The translations under genes were made by a program, and so were the position numbers. A stretch of DNA of 32,199 nucleotides from an uncultured Flavobacteriaceae bacterium. GTDB taxonomy: Bacteria; Bacteroidota; Bacteroidia; Flavobacteriales; Flavobacteriaceae. The notes under the pieces were generated by a model. It ran no database searches. It had not been told where the DNA came from and saw nothing but the letters and a program-made list of their open reading frames with translations. Of the stretch, positions 7,732 to 16,049 are shown one piece after another (positions within the stretch are counted from its first letter, which is position 1; every line of letters begins with the position of its first letter). The stretch lies in NCBI GenBank assembly GCA_913030895.1, contig CAJWGK010000014.1, forward strand, positions 1 to 32,199, given 5' to 3'.

Positions 7732-9228
7732 CTAGGCTAATATTTCATTGATCAATTGCCCCTCTACATCGGTTAATCTAAATGGCCTTCCCTGAAAATT
7801 ATAGGTAAATTCCTCATGATTAAAGCCAAGAAGGTGCAAAATAGTTGCCTGGATATCATAAACAGAAACGCGACCTTCCACCCCAGAATAGCCTATCTCA
7901 TCTGTAGCCCCGTGAACAGCTCCTTTTTTGATTCCACCCCCTGCAAGCCACATTGTGAATGCATCACCGTGATGATCTCTTCCTTTGTATTTGTGAGTTC
8001 TTCCTTCCCTGGTTTCCTGCATCGGGGTTCGACCAAATTCTCCCCCCCAGACAATTAATGTTTCGTCTAATAATCCTCTTTGCTTTAGGTCAAGGAGTAA
8101 CGCAGTTATCGGTCTATCAATCTCTCTACATTTATTTTTTAATCCTAAATCAACTGCAGTGCTGTGATTTGTCCCGTGACTGTCCCATCCCCAATCATAG
8201 AGCTGAACAAAACGAACACCCTCTTCTACCATTTTTCTTGCCAATAAGCAGTTGTTAGCAAAGGATTCCTTACCGGGTTCAACCCCATACATTTCTTTTA
8301 TAGCCTCAGGTTCATTATTGATATTCATAACCTCAGGCACAGCAGTTTGCATTCTGTAAGCCATTTCATATTGGTTGATGCGTGTGAGGACTTCTGGGTC
8401 TTTAAATTCTAAAAACTCTTTATAGTTAATAGCATTGATAGATTCCAAAACTTTCTTCTTGAGATGTCTCGGCACACCATCTGGATCTTTGAGGTATAAA
8501 ACGGGATCTCCTTTAGAACGACATTGAACACCCTGGTATATCGAAGGCAGGAAACCACTGCCCCAAACACTTTTTCCCGCATCTGGTGTTCCGCCAGATG
8601 TCAATACCACAAAGCCAGGAAGATTTTGATTTTCAGAGCCTAGCCCATAAGTAACCCAAGAGCCAATGCTGGGTCGACCAAATCGAGAACTACCGGTTTG
8701 CATTAGTAATTGAGCAGGACCGTGATTAAATTGGTCGGTATGAACTGCTTTTAAGAAGGCAACTTCATCAATCACTTTTTTAAAGTGAGGAAGGTAATCT
8801 GAAATCCAGTTTCCAGACTCTCCTGCCCTAGCAAATTTAGCTTGAGGGCCAAGCATATTGGGTACGCCTCTTATAAAAGCAAATTTCTTTCCATCCAACA
8901 GAGAACTTGGACAGGGTTGATTATGAAGTTTTGCTAACTCTGGCTTGTAATCAAACATTTCTAGCTGAGAGGGTGCACCTACCATATGTAAATAAATCAC
9001 ACTTTTAACCTTTGGAAGGTAGGGTGCGGGCAAGGGTGCCATTGGGTTTAGGCTTCTGTCCGAAAGGTAGTGTTGTTTATTTATTGATTTGTTATCACAA
9101 GAAGCCAAAAAACTCCCCAATGCCAATCCTCCAATTCCAAGGGCACATTCTTTTAAAAAATGCCTTCTAGTGTTGAGTTGTGCATTTTTTAACCGCTGTT
9201 CTCTAAGTAATTTTTCAATCCTTTCCAT
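7732..9228 (-). CDS. DUF1501 family Tat lipoprotein
   Basis: A 498-residue DUF1501 protein, a family with an alkaline-phosphatase/sulfatase-like fold and no firmly assigned reaction. An N-terminal 20-residue extension precedes the Tat signal RRHFLK (21-26), and the hydrophobic segment ends in LASC (Cys44), so it is probably a Tat-exported lipoprotein. Family sequences are clear: GAPSQLEMFDYKP, NHGPAQLLMQTG, YDWGWDSHG, WGGEFGRTP and GRDHHGDAFTMW. Several His/Asp residues in these could bind metal. DUF1501 and DUF1553 genes nearly always occur together; here they are 3 bases apart. Its job in the pair is unknown. The family call is sure. Confidence 0.92.
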   Translation of the reverse strand: MERIEKLLREQRLKNAQLNTRRHFLKECALGIGGLALGSFLASCDNKSINKQHYLSDRSLNPMAPLPAPYLPKVKSVIYLHMVGAPSQLEMFDYKPELAKLHNQPCPSSLLDGKKFAFIRGVPNMLGPQAKFARAGESGNWISDYLPHFKKVIDEVAFLKAVHTDQFNHGPAQLLMQTGSSRFGRPSIGSWVTYGLGSENQNLPGFVVLTSGGTPDAGKSVWGSGFLPSIYQGVQCRSKGDPVLYLKDPDGVPRHLKKKVLESINAINYKEFLEFKDPEVLTRINQYEMAYRMQTAVPEVMNINNEPEAIKEMYGVEPGKESFANNCLLARKMVEEGVRFVQLYDWGWDSHGTNHSTAVDLGLKNKCREIDRPITALLLDLKQRGLLDETLIVWGGEFGRTPMQETREGRTHKYKGRDHHGDAFTMWLAGGGIKKGAVHGATDEIGYSGVEGRVSVYDIQATILHLLGFNHEEFTYNFQGRPFRLTDVEGQLINEILA

Positions 9229-9231
9229 ACC

Positions 9232-11952
9232 TCAAGCGTGGGTTAAAAATTCATCTAAATTCATGATCGCATTAGCGACCAAAGTCAATGCGGCTAGAGA
9301 AATCTCTTGCATGTTTTTGTTCCCGAAAAAATTATCGAGTTGATCTGGTTTTTGTTCATATTCAATTAGCGCAGCCAAATACAACTGCTTTAATATTTCA
9401 AAAGTATCAGGGTTAATTTTTTTAAAAATAGCTGCTTCATACATTGCTTTAATCGCATTATCTGGCTGAAGCTTCTGATGATAAAGCTTAGCAAAATTTA
9501 AAGCCGCTTCTAGGTAAACAGGATCATTCATGGTAACCAGAGCCTGCAGTGGAGTATTGGTGGGTGTTCTTTTAACCAAACATACTTCCCTGCTTCCAGT
9601 ATCAAAAGTCATGAATGATGGGTACGGACTAGTACGCTTTAAAAAGGTATAAATTGCTCTTCTAAAACGGTCTTCTCCCTTACTTTCCACCCATAAATTA
9701 CCTAAATAAGCATGTTCCCAAACACCATCTGGCTGTGGAGGCATAACACCTGGCCCATACATTTTATCGCTCAGCAAACCAGAAACGAAGAGCGCCTGAT
9801 CTCTAATTTGTTCCGCTGTAAGCCTAAATTTAGGCCCCCTAGCATAAAAATTATTTTGAGGGTCTGCCCTATGTTTTTTGTCAAAAACTGCTGAACTCTG
9901 ACGGTAGGTTCCCGACATGACAATAGATTTTATAAGACTTTTTAAACGCCATTTTTGGGAATCAACAAATTCAACTGACAACCAATCTAGTAAGGCTGGA
10001 TGCGTTGGCGGAGAAGATTGTGAACCCAAATCTTCTATTGTAGTGACCAATCCCTTGCCAAAAATTTGATCCCAAACACGGTTAACCAATGTCCTAGAGG
10101 TCAACGGATTTTCACTACTGACAATCCAGCGGGCTAGACCCAATCGGTTTTTGGGCCAGTTTTTTTCCCATCGATTGATCACTGCTGGAGTACCAGCAGC
10201 TACAATTTCTTTTTTCATCAACCAATTTCCCCTATCAAATACATGGGTCGTTCTTTTCATGTAATCGGGGTTTTCCGACATTATTGGCGTCATGGTTTGG
10301 GGGGTATTCATCACCTCCAATAAATCATCCGCCACCTCGGCATAACCATCAGAACCTTTTCCAGGGAGATCTGGCACGAAAGCAAACCATAAAATCCTGC
10401 TGGTAGATGATTGAGGGGATAAATCATCATTTTTTGCTTCTATAAATAGGTCTATTGGTTTATCGACTTTAGCAAAAGAGAATCTAGCTATTTTCCAATC
10501 TGATTTTTTTAGCTCCATTTTTCCTAGAATCTTTCCTTTTGAGTCGTTTTCTCGTAAGGTGATTTTAGAGTTTTTGTGTGGGGTTTCATAATAGATATAA
10601 AGACTAGTATTTCCTTTTGAATGGACGTCCCTAAGTAAAGCTGTTCCATTATTCCACAACGCTAGATACTTGCTGTCACTAAGTTCACCGTTGACAAAAT
10701 TCTCGCAATTGTGAAGCTGATATTTGGGCTCCATGAATTGAATGATCTTTTTAAATGCATCATGCGATTCATCTGTTCCATGTTTTTTAATCCAGGATAA
10801 AATCCTTTCAATTTTTTTATTGTTTTCGATGGAATAAGTTCTAAAGTTAGGGGCTTCATCTGGCGTGTCCTCATCTCTAGAATTGTTAAAGAACGCCATT
10901 AACTGATAATAATCCTTTTGTTTAAAAGGATCATAAGGATGTCCATGACACTGCACGCAACTCATGGTAGTACTTTGCCAAACGTCAAATGTGGTATTGA
11001 CACGATCTAAAACAGAAACCACCCTAAACTCCTCATCTTCAGTACCGCCTTCATCGTTATTCATGGTGTTGCGATGAAAACCAGTAGCTATTAACTGATC
11101 TGCGGTAGGATCGGAATATAGGTCCCCAGCCAATTGATCCATTGTGAACTGGTCAAAACTCAAATCCTTATTAAAAGCCTTTATTACCCAATCGCGATAT
11201 TGCCAAATGGATCTTTGAGGGTCTTTTTCATAGCCCTTAGAATCGGCATATCGAGCTAAATCAAGCCACCAACTTGCCCATTTTTCGCCGAAAGAATCAA
11301 ACGAAAGTAAACTATCAACCAGACTTTCATAATTGATCTGCCCATCAATAAATGCATTGAATATGGCTTTTTTTGGAGGTAAGCCTGTCAAATCAAGTGC
11401 CACCCTTCTTGCCAAAATTTCCTTTTTAGCCTGCTGATTTGGTAATAGATTTTTTTCTTCTAATCGGGCAGCAATAAAACGATCAATTGGATTAATAATG
11501 AATTCCATATCACTGTAGTTTTGATCTACCACTGGTGGAGTAGTTTTCTCAGGTTTCTGGTACGCCCAATGCGTTCCCCATTTGGCACCTTGATCAATCC
11601 ATTGCGTAAGTATTTTAATTTCCTCTTTTGATAATGCAGCCTTTTGGTAGGGCATTCTCAACTCGGGATCGGATTCATGCAGTCGTTTAATTAAGGGGCT
11701 ATTTCTGGCATCCCCAGGAATAATAGCTGGATGACCTGATGCTGTTTTACCCAAAGCCTCTTCTTGGAACAACAGACTAAAACCTGCATTTTTTTTTACC
11801 CCTCCGTGGCAAGCAATACAGTGATTATTAAGAATGGGTTTGACATGGATAGCGTAATCAATTTCTTCTTTTGGACGCAGTGTAAAAAAAAGAATGATGG
11901 ACAGACTAAGTATCCCAATCAATAATAACGGTAATGTTTGTTTTGGCTTCAA
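9232..11952 (-). CDS. DUF1549/DUF1553 protein with cytochrome c sites (PSCyt1-PSCyt2-PSD1)
   Basis: A 906-residue periplasmic protein anchored by one N-terminal hydrophobic segment (8-25). Residues about 35-125 form a PSCyt1 domain with heme motif CIACH (45-49). A DUF1549/PSCyt2 region (about 150-370) holds a second CxxCH, CVQCH at 332-336. A DUF1553/PSD1 region (about 610-870) has the family signatures RLGLARW, LVNRVWDQIFGKGLV, RLTAEQIRDQAL and TPLQALVTMNDP. The architecture is abundant in Planctomycetes and Verrucomicrobia and found in some Bacteroidota. The function is unproven; heme sites and constant pairing with DUF1501 point to redox work on extracellular glycans. It lies 107 bases after the Kazal gene, the largest gap inside this block, so an internal promoter is possible, though I found no exact TAnnTTTG there. 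Confidence 0.93.
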   Translation of the reverse strand: MKPKQTLPLLLIGILSLSIILFFTLRPKEEIDYAIHVKPILNNHCIACHGGVKKNAGFSLLFQEEALGKTASGHPAIIPGDARNSPLIKRLHESDPELRMPYQKAALSKEEIKILTQWIDQGAKWGTHWAYQKPEKTTPPVVDQNYSDMEFIINPIDRFIAARLEEKNLLPNQQAKKEILARRVALDLTGLPPKKAIFNAFIDGQINYESLVDSLLSFDSFGEKWASWWLDLARYADSKGYEKDPQRSIWQYRDWVIKAFNKDLSFDQFTMDQLAGDLYSDPTADQLIATGFHRNTMNNDEGGTEDEEFRVVSVLDRVNTTFDVWQSTTMSCVQCHGHPYDPFKQKDYYQLMAFFNNSRDEDTPDEAPNFRTYSIENNKKIERILSWIKKHGTDESHDAFKKIIQFMEPKYQLHNCENFVNGELSDSKYLALWNNGTALLRDVHSKGNTSLYIYYETPHKNSKITLRENDSKGKILGKMELKKSDWKIARFSFAKVDKPIDLFIEAKNDDLSPQSSTSRILWFAFVPDLPGKGSDGYAEVADDLLEVMNTPQTMTPIMSENPDYMKRTTHVFDRGNWLMKKEIVAAGTPAVINRWEKNWPKNRLGLARWIVSSENPLTSRTLVNRVWDQIFGKGLVTTIEDLGSQSSPPTHPALLDWLSVEFVDSQKWRLKSLIKSIVMSGTYRQSSAVFDKKHRADPQNNFYARGPKFRLTAEQIRDQALFVSGLLSDKMYGPGVMPPQPDGVWEHAYLGNLWVESKGEDRFRRAIYTFLKRTSPYPSFMTFDTGSREVCLVKRTPTNTPLQALVTMNDPVYLEAALNFAKLYHQKLQPDNAIKAMYEAAIFKKINPDTFEILKQLYLAALIEYEQKPDQLDNFFGNKNMQEISLAALTLVANAIMNLDEFLTHA

Positions 11953-12059
11953 TCTCCTAAAACTAAAAATTTACAGTATTTCAGCACTTCAATTTAGGAA
12001 TTCCTTTAGCCATTTACAAGTGAGACTTTTCAACGGTTGAGGAGAAGTTTCATTTTGGA

Positions 12060-12320
12060 TTATGGACAAGCTCCCGCTTCCCAATACTTAATTCCAAAGG
12101 ACTCCGCTACGCAGTCGTTTGAATAGGTCTTATTATCACAACCACAAACTGGCATATATTCTTTGGTACAGGAAATGGTTTTTTTCGGTCCGATACAATC
12201 GTCGTTATTATTCGAGGATTTGTCACATGCTGAAATAAATAATAGTATCCCGAATATAGGTGATGACAATATTTTAAAATGGTTTAGAATTACAGTGGTA
12301 TTATTGTAAGGTTCTTCCAA
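12060..12320 (-). CDS. small lipoprotein with a Kazal-type protease-inhibitor domain
   Basis: An 86-residue protein whose C-terminal half (about 42-85) is a Kazal domain. Six cysteines (42, 51, 59, 61, 70, 85) frame the signature YMPVCGCDNKTYSNDC. Kazal domains present a loop that inhibits serine proteases. The N-terminal half has a hydrophobic stretch ending in lipobox ISAC (Cys32), so the domain would be tethered to the membrane surface. The ATG at 12320 overlaps the end of the upstream DUF1080 gene by 31 bases. A later TTG (MSSPIFGILL...) would give a shorter signal, so the start is uncertain. It might protect secreted enzymes from proteases or defend against grazers; neither is shown. The domain call is strong. 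Confidence 0.85.
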   Translation of the reverse strand: MEEPYNNTTVILNHFKILSSPIFGILLFISACDKSSNNNDDCIGPKKTISCTKEYMPVCGCDNKTYSNDCVAESFGIKYWEAGACP

Positions 12321-12985
12321 CGAATCTTCTTATTCTTTTTTAAAGTATTTTTTCCTATCCCATGCAGTTGAAGTGCGATGAAGCCATCAGCCGTTAAATC
12401 ATCATAGACATCTGCGATCATTACATCATTGATCCAAGACTGAATATGATCTCCTTTAACATGAACCTTGAAATGATTCCACTCTAGAGGTTTAAACGCA
12501 GCCTTGACTGTTTCATTTACCCCTGGGGTATGTAAAAAGCCTCTTCCTCCCTCTTCATAGAGCGCACCACTCCAAGCTCGGCTAGTTGGATCAATTTCTA
12601 TTTGATAGCCCCAAAACCTTCCAGCTGGCCATTTGCGTTCAATCGTAGATTTATTCCCGTCTTCATCAAACTTTCCACCCCAACGAATAGTTGTCGTTTT
12701 TTTTTCATAAATATTACTTCTGATCTGAACTCCAGAATTTAATACCGTATCTAATTTTACGTCGAATTCCAGAACGAAATCTTGGTATTTTTTTTCTGTA
12801 TGTAAAAAGGTATTGGGCAATCCATCGATTGATTCCGCCACTATACAGTCGTCCTCAACATAAAATTTACCTCCACCGTAATTCACCCACCCGTCCAAGT
12901 CAGTACCGTTAAATAATTGAACCTCTTTCTCCTTACAAGCGTTTAATACTAAAAACAGCAATATTGGATAAAAATATTTTTTCAT
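12290..12985 (-). CDS. DUF1080 lipoprotein (3-keto-disaccharide hydrolase family), second copy
   Basis: A 231-residue DUF1080 lipoprotein with lipobox LNAC (Cys17). Landmarks are LFNGTDLDGW (24-33), LNSGVQIRS (82-90), GYQIEID (126-132) and GFIALQLHG (201-209), giving the normal single-domain length. It differs widely from the copy at 4128-4847, so the two probably act on different substrates rather than being a recent duplication. It lies 37 bases after the GH29 fucosidase and overlaps the Kazal gene by 31 bases. It may cleave a 3-keto glycoside made by one of the exported oxidoreductases (inference from the family). Confidence 0.87.
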   Translation of the reverse strand: MKKYFYPILLFLVLNACKEKEVQLFNGTDLDGWVNYGGGKFYVEDDCIVAESIDGLPNTFLHTEKKYQDFVLEFDVKLDTVLNSGVQIRSNIYEKKTTTIRWGGKFDEDGNKSTIERKWPAGRFWGYQIEIDPTSRAWSGALYEEGGRGFLHTPGVNETVKAAFKPLEWNHFKVHVKGDHIQSWINDVMIADVYDDLTADGFIALQLHGIGKNTLKKNKKIRWKNLTIIPL

Positions 12986-13022
12986 TTTGATTGTTTAGTT
13001 TATTTCTTAGTTCTTAAAAATA

Positions 13023-14825
13023 TCAATTTATTGGTTCTAACCAAAGCCATTGCCATTTGAATTTTTTCTCCAAATCACTCATAAGCTTTAGTTCTACATC
13101 ATAAAAACCTGATTTACCGAAATTTATATGCCCCATTCGATTTGAAGCAAAATTATCTATGACCCATCTATTATTAGCTTCGCCCACAGTCTTACCAGTA
13201 GGTTTCGTTTGATGAATGAGTTTATCATTACCAACTGTTACCATAATCTGACCATTAGAACCAGTTGCTTGATTACTGTATGAAGTATCGAAAAAGTAAT
13301 CTCCAGGTTTGTCGATAAAGATGTTCCAACGCATAGTCAAAGGTTGGTCAACGTTAATGTGCCTTGGAATAGACCCTCGACGTGAAGGCGTTATTATTTT
13401 GGTCTCGCCATTCATGGAGACAGTATTGTTGAAATCAAGGGAATACCCACCAGCATTAAGCTCAGCTGCCAACCCTCTTTCAATTTGAGGTTTGTCATCG
13501 AATTCCATAACCACGACAGCAACATACTGATTCATCGGTTTATCTGGTAATGCAATGGTGATTTTAGCTTGATTGAAATCAAAGTTTAATGGCTCTTTTT
13601 GTTTGTCTGCCAAAAGATAAATTTTACGAGGTTGGTCAACAATTCCTGATACTTTTAATTTTTTATTCAAAGGCCAATTGAAAAGGTGGAGAAAAGTTTT
13701 GTGTGTGCCTTCACCAGTTAACTTGTAAGTCATCAGACCCCAATCATGTTGGTCATTGGGTAGATCAAAGGCCCCACTGCCATAAATGGCCTCACCATTG
13801 GTTTTAAGCCAATCACCCATTGCTTTAAGTCTGGTTTCAATTTCATAAGGTACCTCGCCATTTGCACGAGGACCAATATTGAGCATAAAATTCCCATTTA
13901 GGCCGACATTCCCGATCAATGATCGCAATAAGGTACTGGTAGATTTCCATTGGTTTTCTGTTGCGTGAAAACCCCAAGAATGTGCTACTGTCGCTGGAGT
14001 CTGCCATGGGTATTCCAACTTATTTTTCCCCAATTGGTTATCACCTAAAGTTCTGAAGTCAACATCACTATCTTCCTCAACCGAAAGCCCCAATCTAGAG
14101 TTAATTAAACAATCTGGTTGTAGTTCGCGAATCAATTCTTTGATTTGCACCAATTGTTCCTTGCTAACCACCGTTTCGGAATGATGAAACCACATATCAA
14201 ACCAAATCATCCCGATATCTTCATATTGCGTTAACAACTCTCTCATTTGAGGGATTACTTTTTCTTGCCAATACCCATCGTATGCCTCTTGATCAATACC
14301 GTAAATTTCTTTGGTATGATCCCACCCGTCAGGATGTTCCCAATCCACCCAATGAGAATAATAAAGTCCCATTTTTAAACCATGTTTTTTACAGGCGGCT
14401 GAAAGCTCTTTAATAATGTCTCTTTTTGGTTTGCTATGTTCATATATGTTATAATCATTAGATGCACTATTCCACAAAGCAAAACCATCGTGGTGTTTGG
14501 CCGTAATAGTAACGTATTTCATTCCGGCTTCTTTGGCAAGTATAACCCATTCCTCAGGATTGATTTTATCCCAATCAAATCGATCAGTTAGCTTTAAATA
14601 TTCCTCTTTGGCAATACGATTTCGGTATTGAATCCACTCGGCATAATCATTTCCATAGCGCAACTTCTCTCCCTTCCAATAACCTTCAGCACCACTGTAA
14701 AGTCCCCAGTGGATAAACATTCCAAAACGATCGTGAACGAACCACTCTGCTCTTTTTCCCGTGTATTTTTGAGCCAAAACACCTAAAGGAATTAGAAAAA
14801 AAAGAACCATTAAAAATTTATTCAT
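13023..14825 (-). CDS. secreted alpha-L-fucosidase, GH29
   Basis: A retaining alpha-L-fucosidase of family GH29, 600 residues, with a Sec signal peptide (1-18, cleavage after VLA). The TIM-barrel domain (about 20-350) contains WFVHDRFGMFIHWGLYS (28-44) and KHHDGFALW (110-118). It also has the nucleophile strand IGMIWFD (204-210; Asp210 is the expected nucleophile). The acid/base residue is not conserved across GH29 and is not assigned here. A beta-sandwich C-terminal module (about 445-600) with W-rich end KWQWLWLEP looks like an appended carbohydrate-binding-type domain. The start codon overlaps the stop of the upstream NHL gene by one base (TAATG), implying translational coupling. The enzyme would remove fucose from a glycan in the periplasm or on the surface. 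Confidence 0.94.
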   Translation of the reverse strand: MNKFLMVLFFLIPLGVLAQKYTGKRAEWFVHDRFGMFIHWGLYSGAEGYWKGEKLRYGNDYAEWIQYRNRIAKEEYLKLTDRFDWDKINPEEWVILAKEAGMKYVTITAKHHDGFALWNSASNDYNIYEHSKPKRDIIKELSAACKKHGLKMGLYYSHWVDWEHPDGWDHTKEIYGIDQEAYDGYWQEKVIPQMRELLTQYEDIGMIWFDMWFHHSETVVSKEQLVQIKELIRELQPDCLINSRLGLSVEEDSDVDFRTLGDNQLGKNKLEYPWQTPATVAHSWGFHATENQWKSTSTLLRSLIGNVGLNGNFMLNIGPRANGEVPYEIETRLKAMGDWLKTNGEAIYGSGAFDLPNDQHDWGLMTYKLTGEGTHKTFLHLFNWPLNKKLKVSGIVDQPRKIYLLADKQKEPLNFDFNQAKITIALPDKPMNQYVAVVVMEFDDKPQIERGLAAELNAGGYSLDFNNTVSMNGETKIITPSRRGSIPRHINVDQPLTMRWNIFIDKPGDYFFDTSYSNQATGSNGQIMVTVGNDKLIHQTKPTGKTVGEANNRWVIDNFASNRMGHINFGKSGFYDVELKLMSDLEKKFKWQWLWLEPIN

Positions 14826-15871
14826 TAAACTCTAGTTAATTTAATTGGGTAGGTTTTATTAGAATTCCATTGGGGTACATAGATGTTATTTTCATTATCC
14901 AAACAAACATCATGGGGATTTAAAAAGGTTTTTTTATCATAAATAGGTGGCGTCAAAACACGGTTTTGGTATTGGGGTTTATTTCCACCAGGAAGAGAAA
15001 TTACCTTGTTATTTTTATCTAAAACTGCTACCATCCCATCAAAAGAGTCCCAGGCATTGGTTATAATTACTGCAAAATAAATTAAATCCCCCTTAATCAC
15101 TGGGCGACAAACATAACAACCCGGTAGCTTGATTGTTTCGAGATGCTGACCATCCATGGTAAACCGCTTAAATTCATTGGCACTTCTTGAGGTGATTAAA
15201 AGCGTTGGATTTTGGCGATCTCTTTGATCGACCGTAATACCATGACAGCATTCAAACTGATCTTTTCCCTTTCCGTGTCCACCAAAGTGACGGATGTAAT
15301 TTCCCTCAGCGTCATACTGAATGATAAAATCCATTCCATAACCATCGGCAATATAAATATCACCATTGGGTGCAACCGCTGTTTCTGTAGGCTTAAATTT
15401 TTTAGATTCCTCATAAGCTAATATTTCGTTGGGAACATTAAAAGTCATTAATATGTCACCCTTGAGTGTGGTTTTACAAACTTTTTGGGTATCCGGATCA
15501 GTTATAAATAAAAATTCTTCTCCTCCCTCATCTACCAACGTCAATCCGTGAGCTCCCGGGAAATCTGTACCCCAGGCGTCAAGAATTTTCCCAGATCGAT
15601 CGTAAATAAGTATATTGTTTTGGGGGTGGGTTGTGGTCATGATCAGTCGTTGATTTTTATCCATTACCATTTCATGACAGTCATTCACTGGATACTGGCT
15701 GGGGTCTTGTATACCCCACTTCTTATCAACTTTGTAAGTGAAATCACCATGTCCTACGATTGGATTTTCTTCGGCTTTGCCCGTTAAAATTCCAAAGACG
15801 GAATGGGAAGAGGAAATTGCTAGACCTGAGGCCACAGCAGTATTCCTAATAAATTTTCTTCGAGTAATCAT
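14825..15871 (-). CDS. Tat-exported NHL-repeat (six-bladed beta-propeller) protein
   Basis: A 348-residue protein with a canonical Tat signal (RRKFIR at 4-9). The mature part is a beta-propeller of NHL-type repeats, for example the stretches around APNGDIYIADGYG and HGITVDQRDRQNP, with blades ending in aromatic or hydrophobic triplets. Similar proteins are related to peptidyl-alpha-hydroxyglycine lyase-like propellers, but I see no basis for a particular reaction; ligand binding or scaffolding is equally likely. It is the first gene of the block and is coupled to the GH29 fucosidase. Tat export suggests folding before export, often seen with cofactor or metal. Confidence 0.8.
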   Translation of the reverse strand: MITRRKFIRNTAVASGLAISSSHSVFGILTGKAEENPIVGHGDFTYKVDKKWGIQDPSQYPVNDCHEMVMDKNQRLIMTTTHPQNNILIYDRSGKILDAWGTDFPGAHGLTLVDEGGEEFLFITDPDTQKVCKTTLKGDILMTFNVPNEILAYEESKKFKPTETAVAPNGDIYIADGYGMDFIIQYDAEGNYIRHFGGHGKGKDQFECCHGITVDQRDRQNPTLLITSRSANEFKRFTMDGQHLETIKLPGCYVCRPVIKGDLIYFAVIITNAWDSFDGMVAVLDKNNKVISLPGGNKPQYQNRVLTPPIYDKKTFLNPHDVCLDNENNIYVPQWNSNKTYPIKLTRV

Positions 15872-15967
15872 TGGTTTATTTAATGGATCAGACTGATTTT
15901 TAGCCTGGATTAATTTCTATTTATTAAAAACACAATATAGCTTTTTTAGAAAAAATAAGGTATAAAT

Positions 15968-15975
15968 CAAAACTA
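15968..15975 (-). promoter_or_regulatory. candidate -7 box for the NHL-fucosidase block (TAGTTTTG)
   Basis: Read on the minus strand, TAGTTTTG matches TAnnTTTG exactly and lies about 97 bases before the start codon at 15871. A convincing -33 TTG is not visible at the usual distance, so confidence is limited. Confidence 0.4.
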
Positions 15976-16049
15976 AATTAGGTTGATACTTGAATTTCTA
16001 TTTTATTTGATAAATGAGTTTAATTAAAATTTAATTGAAAAAAACTGAC

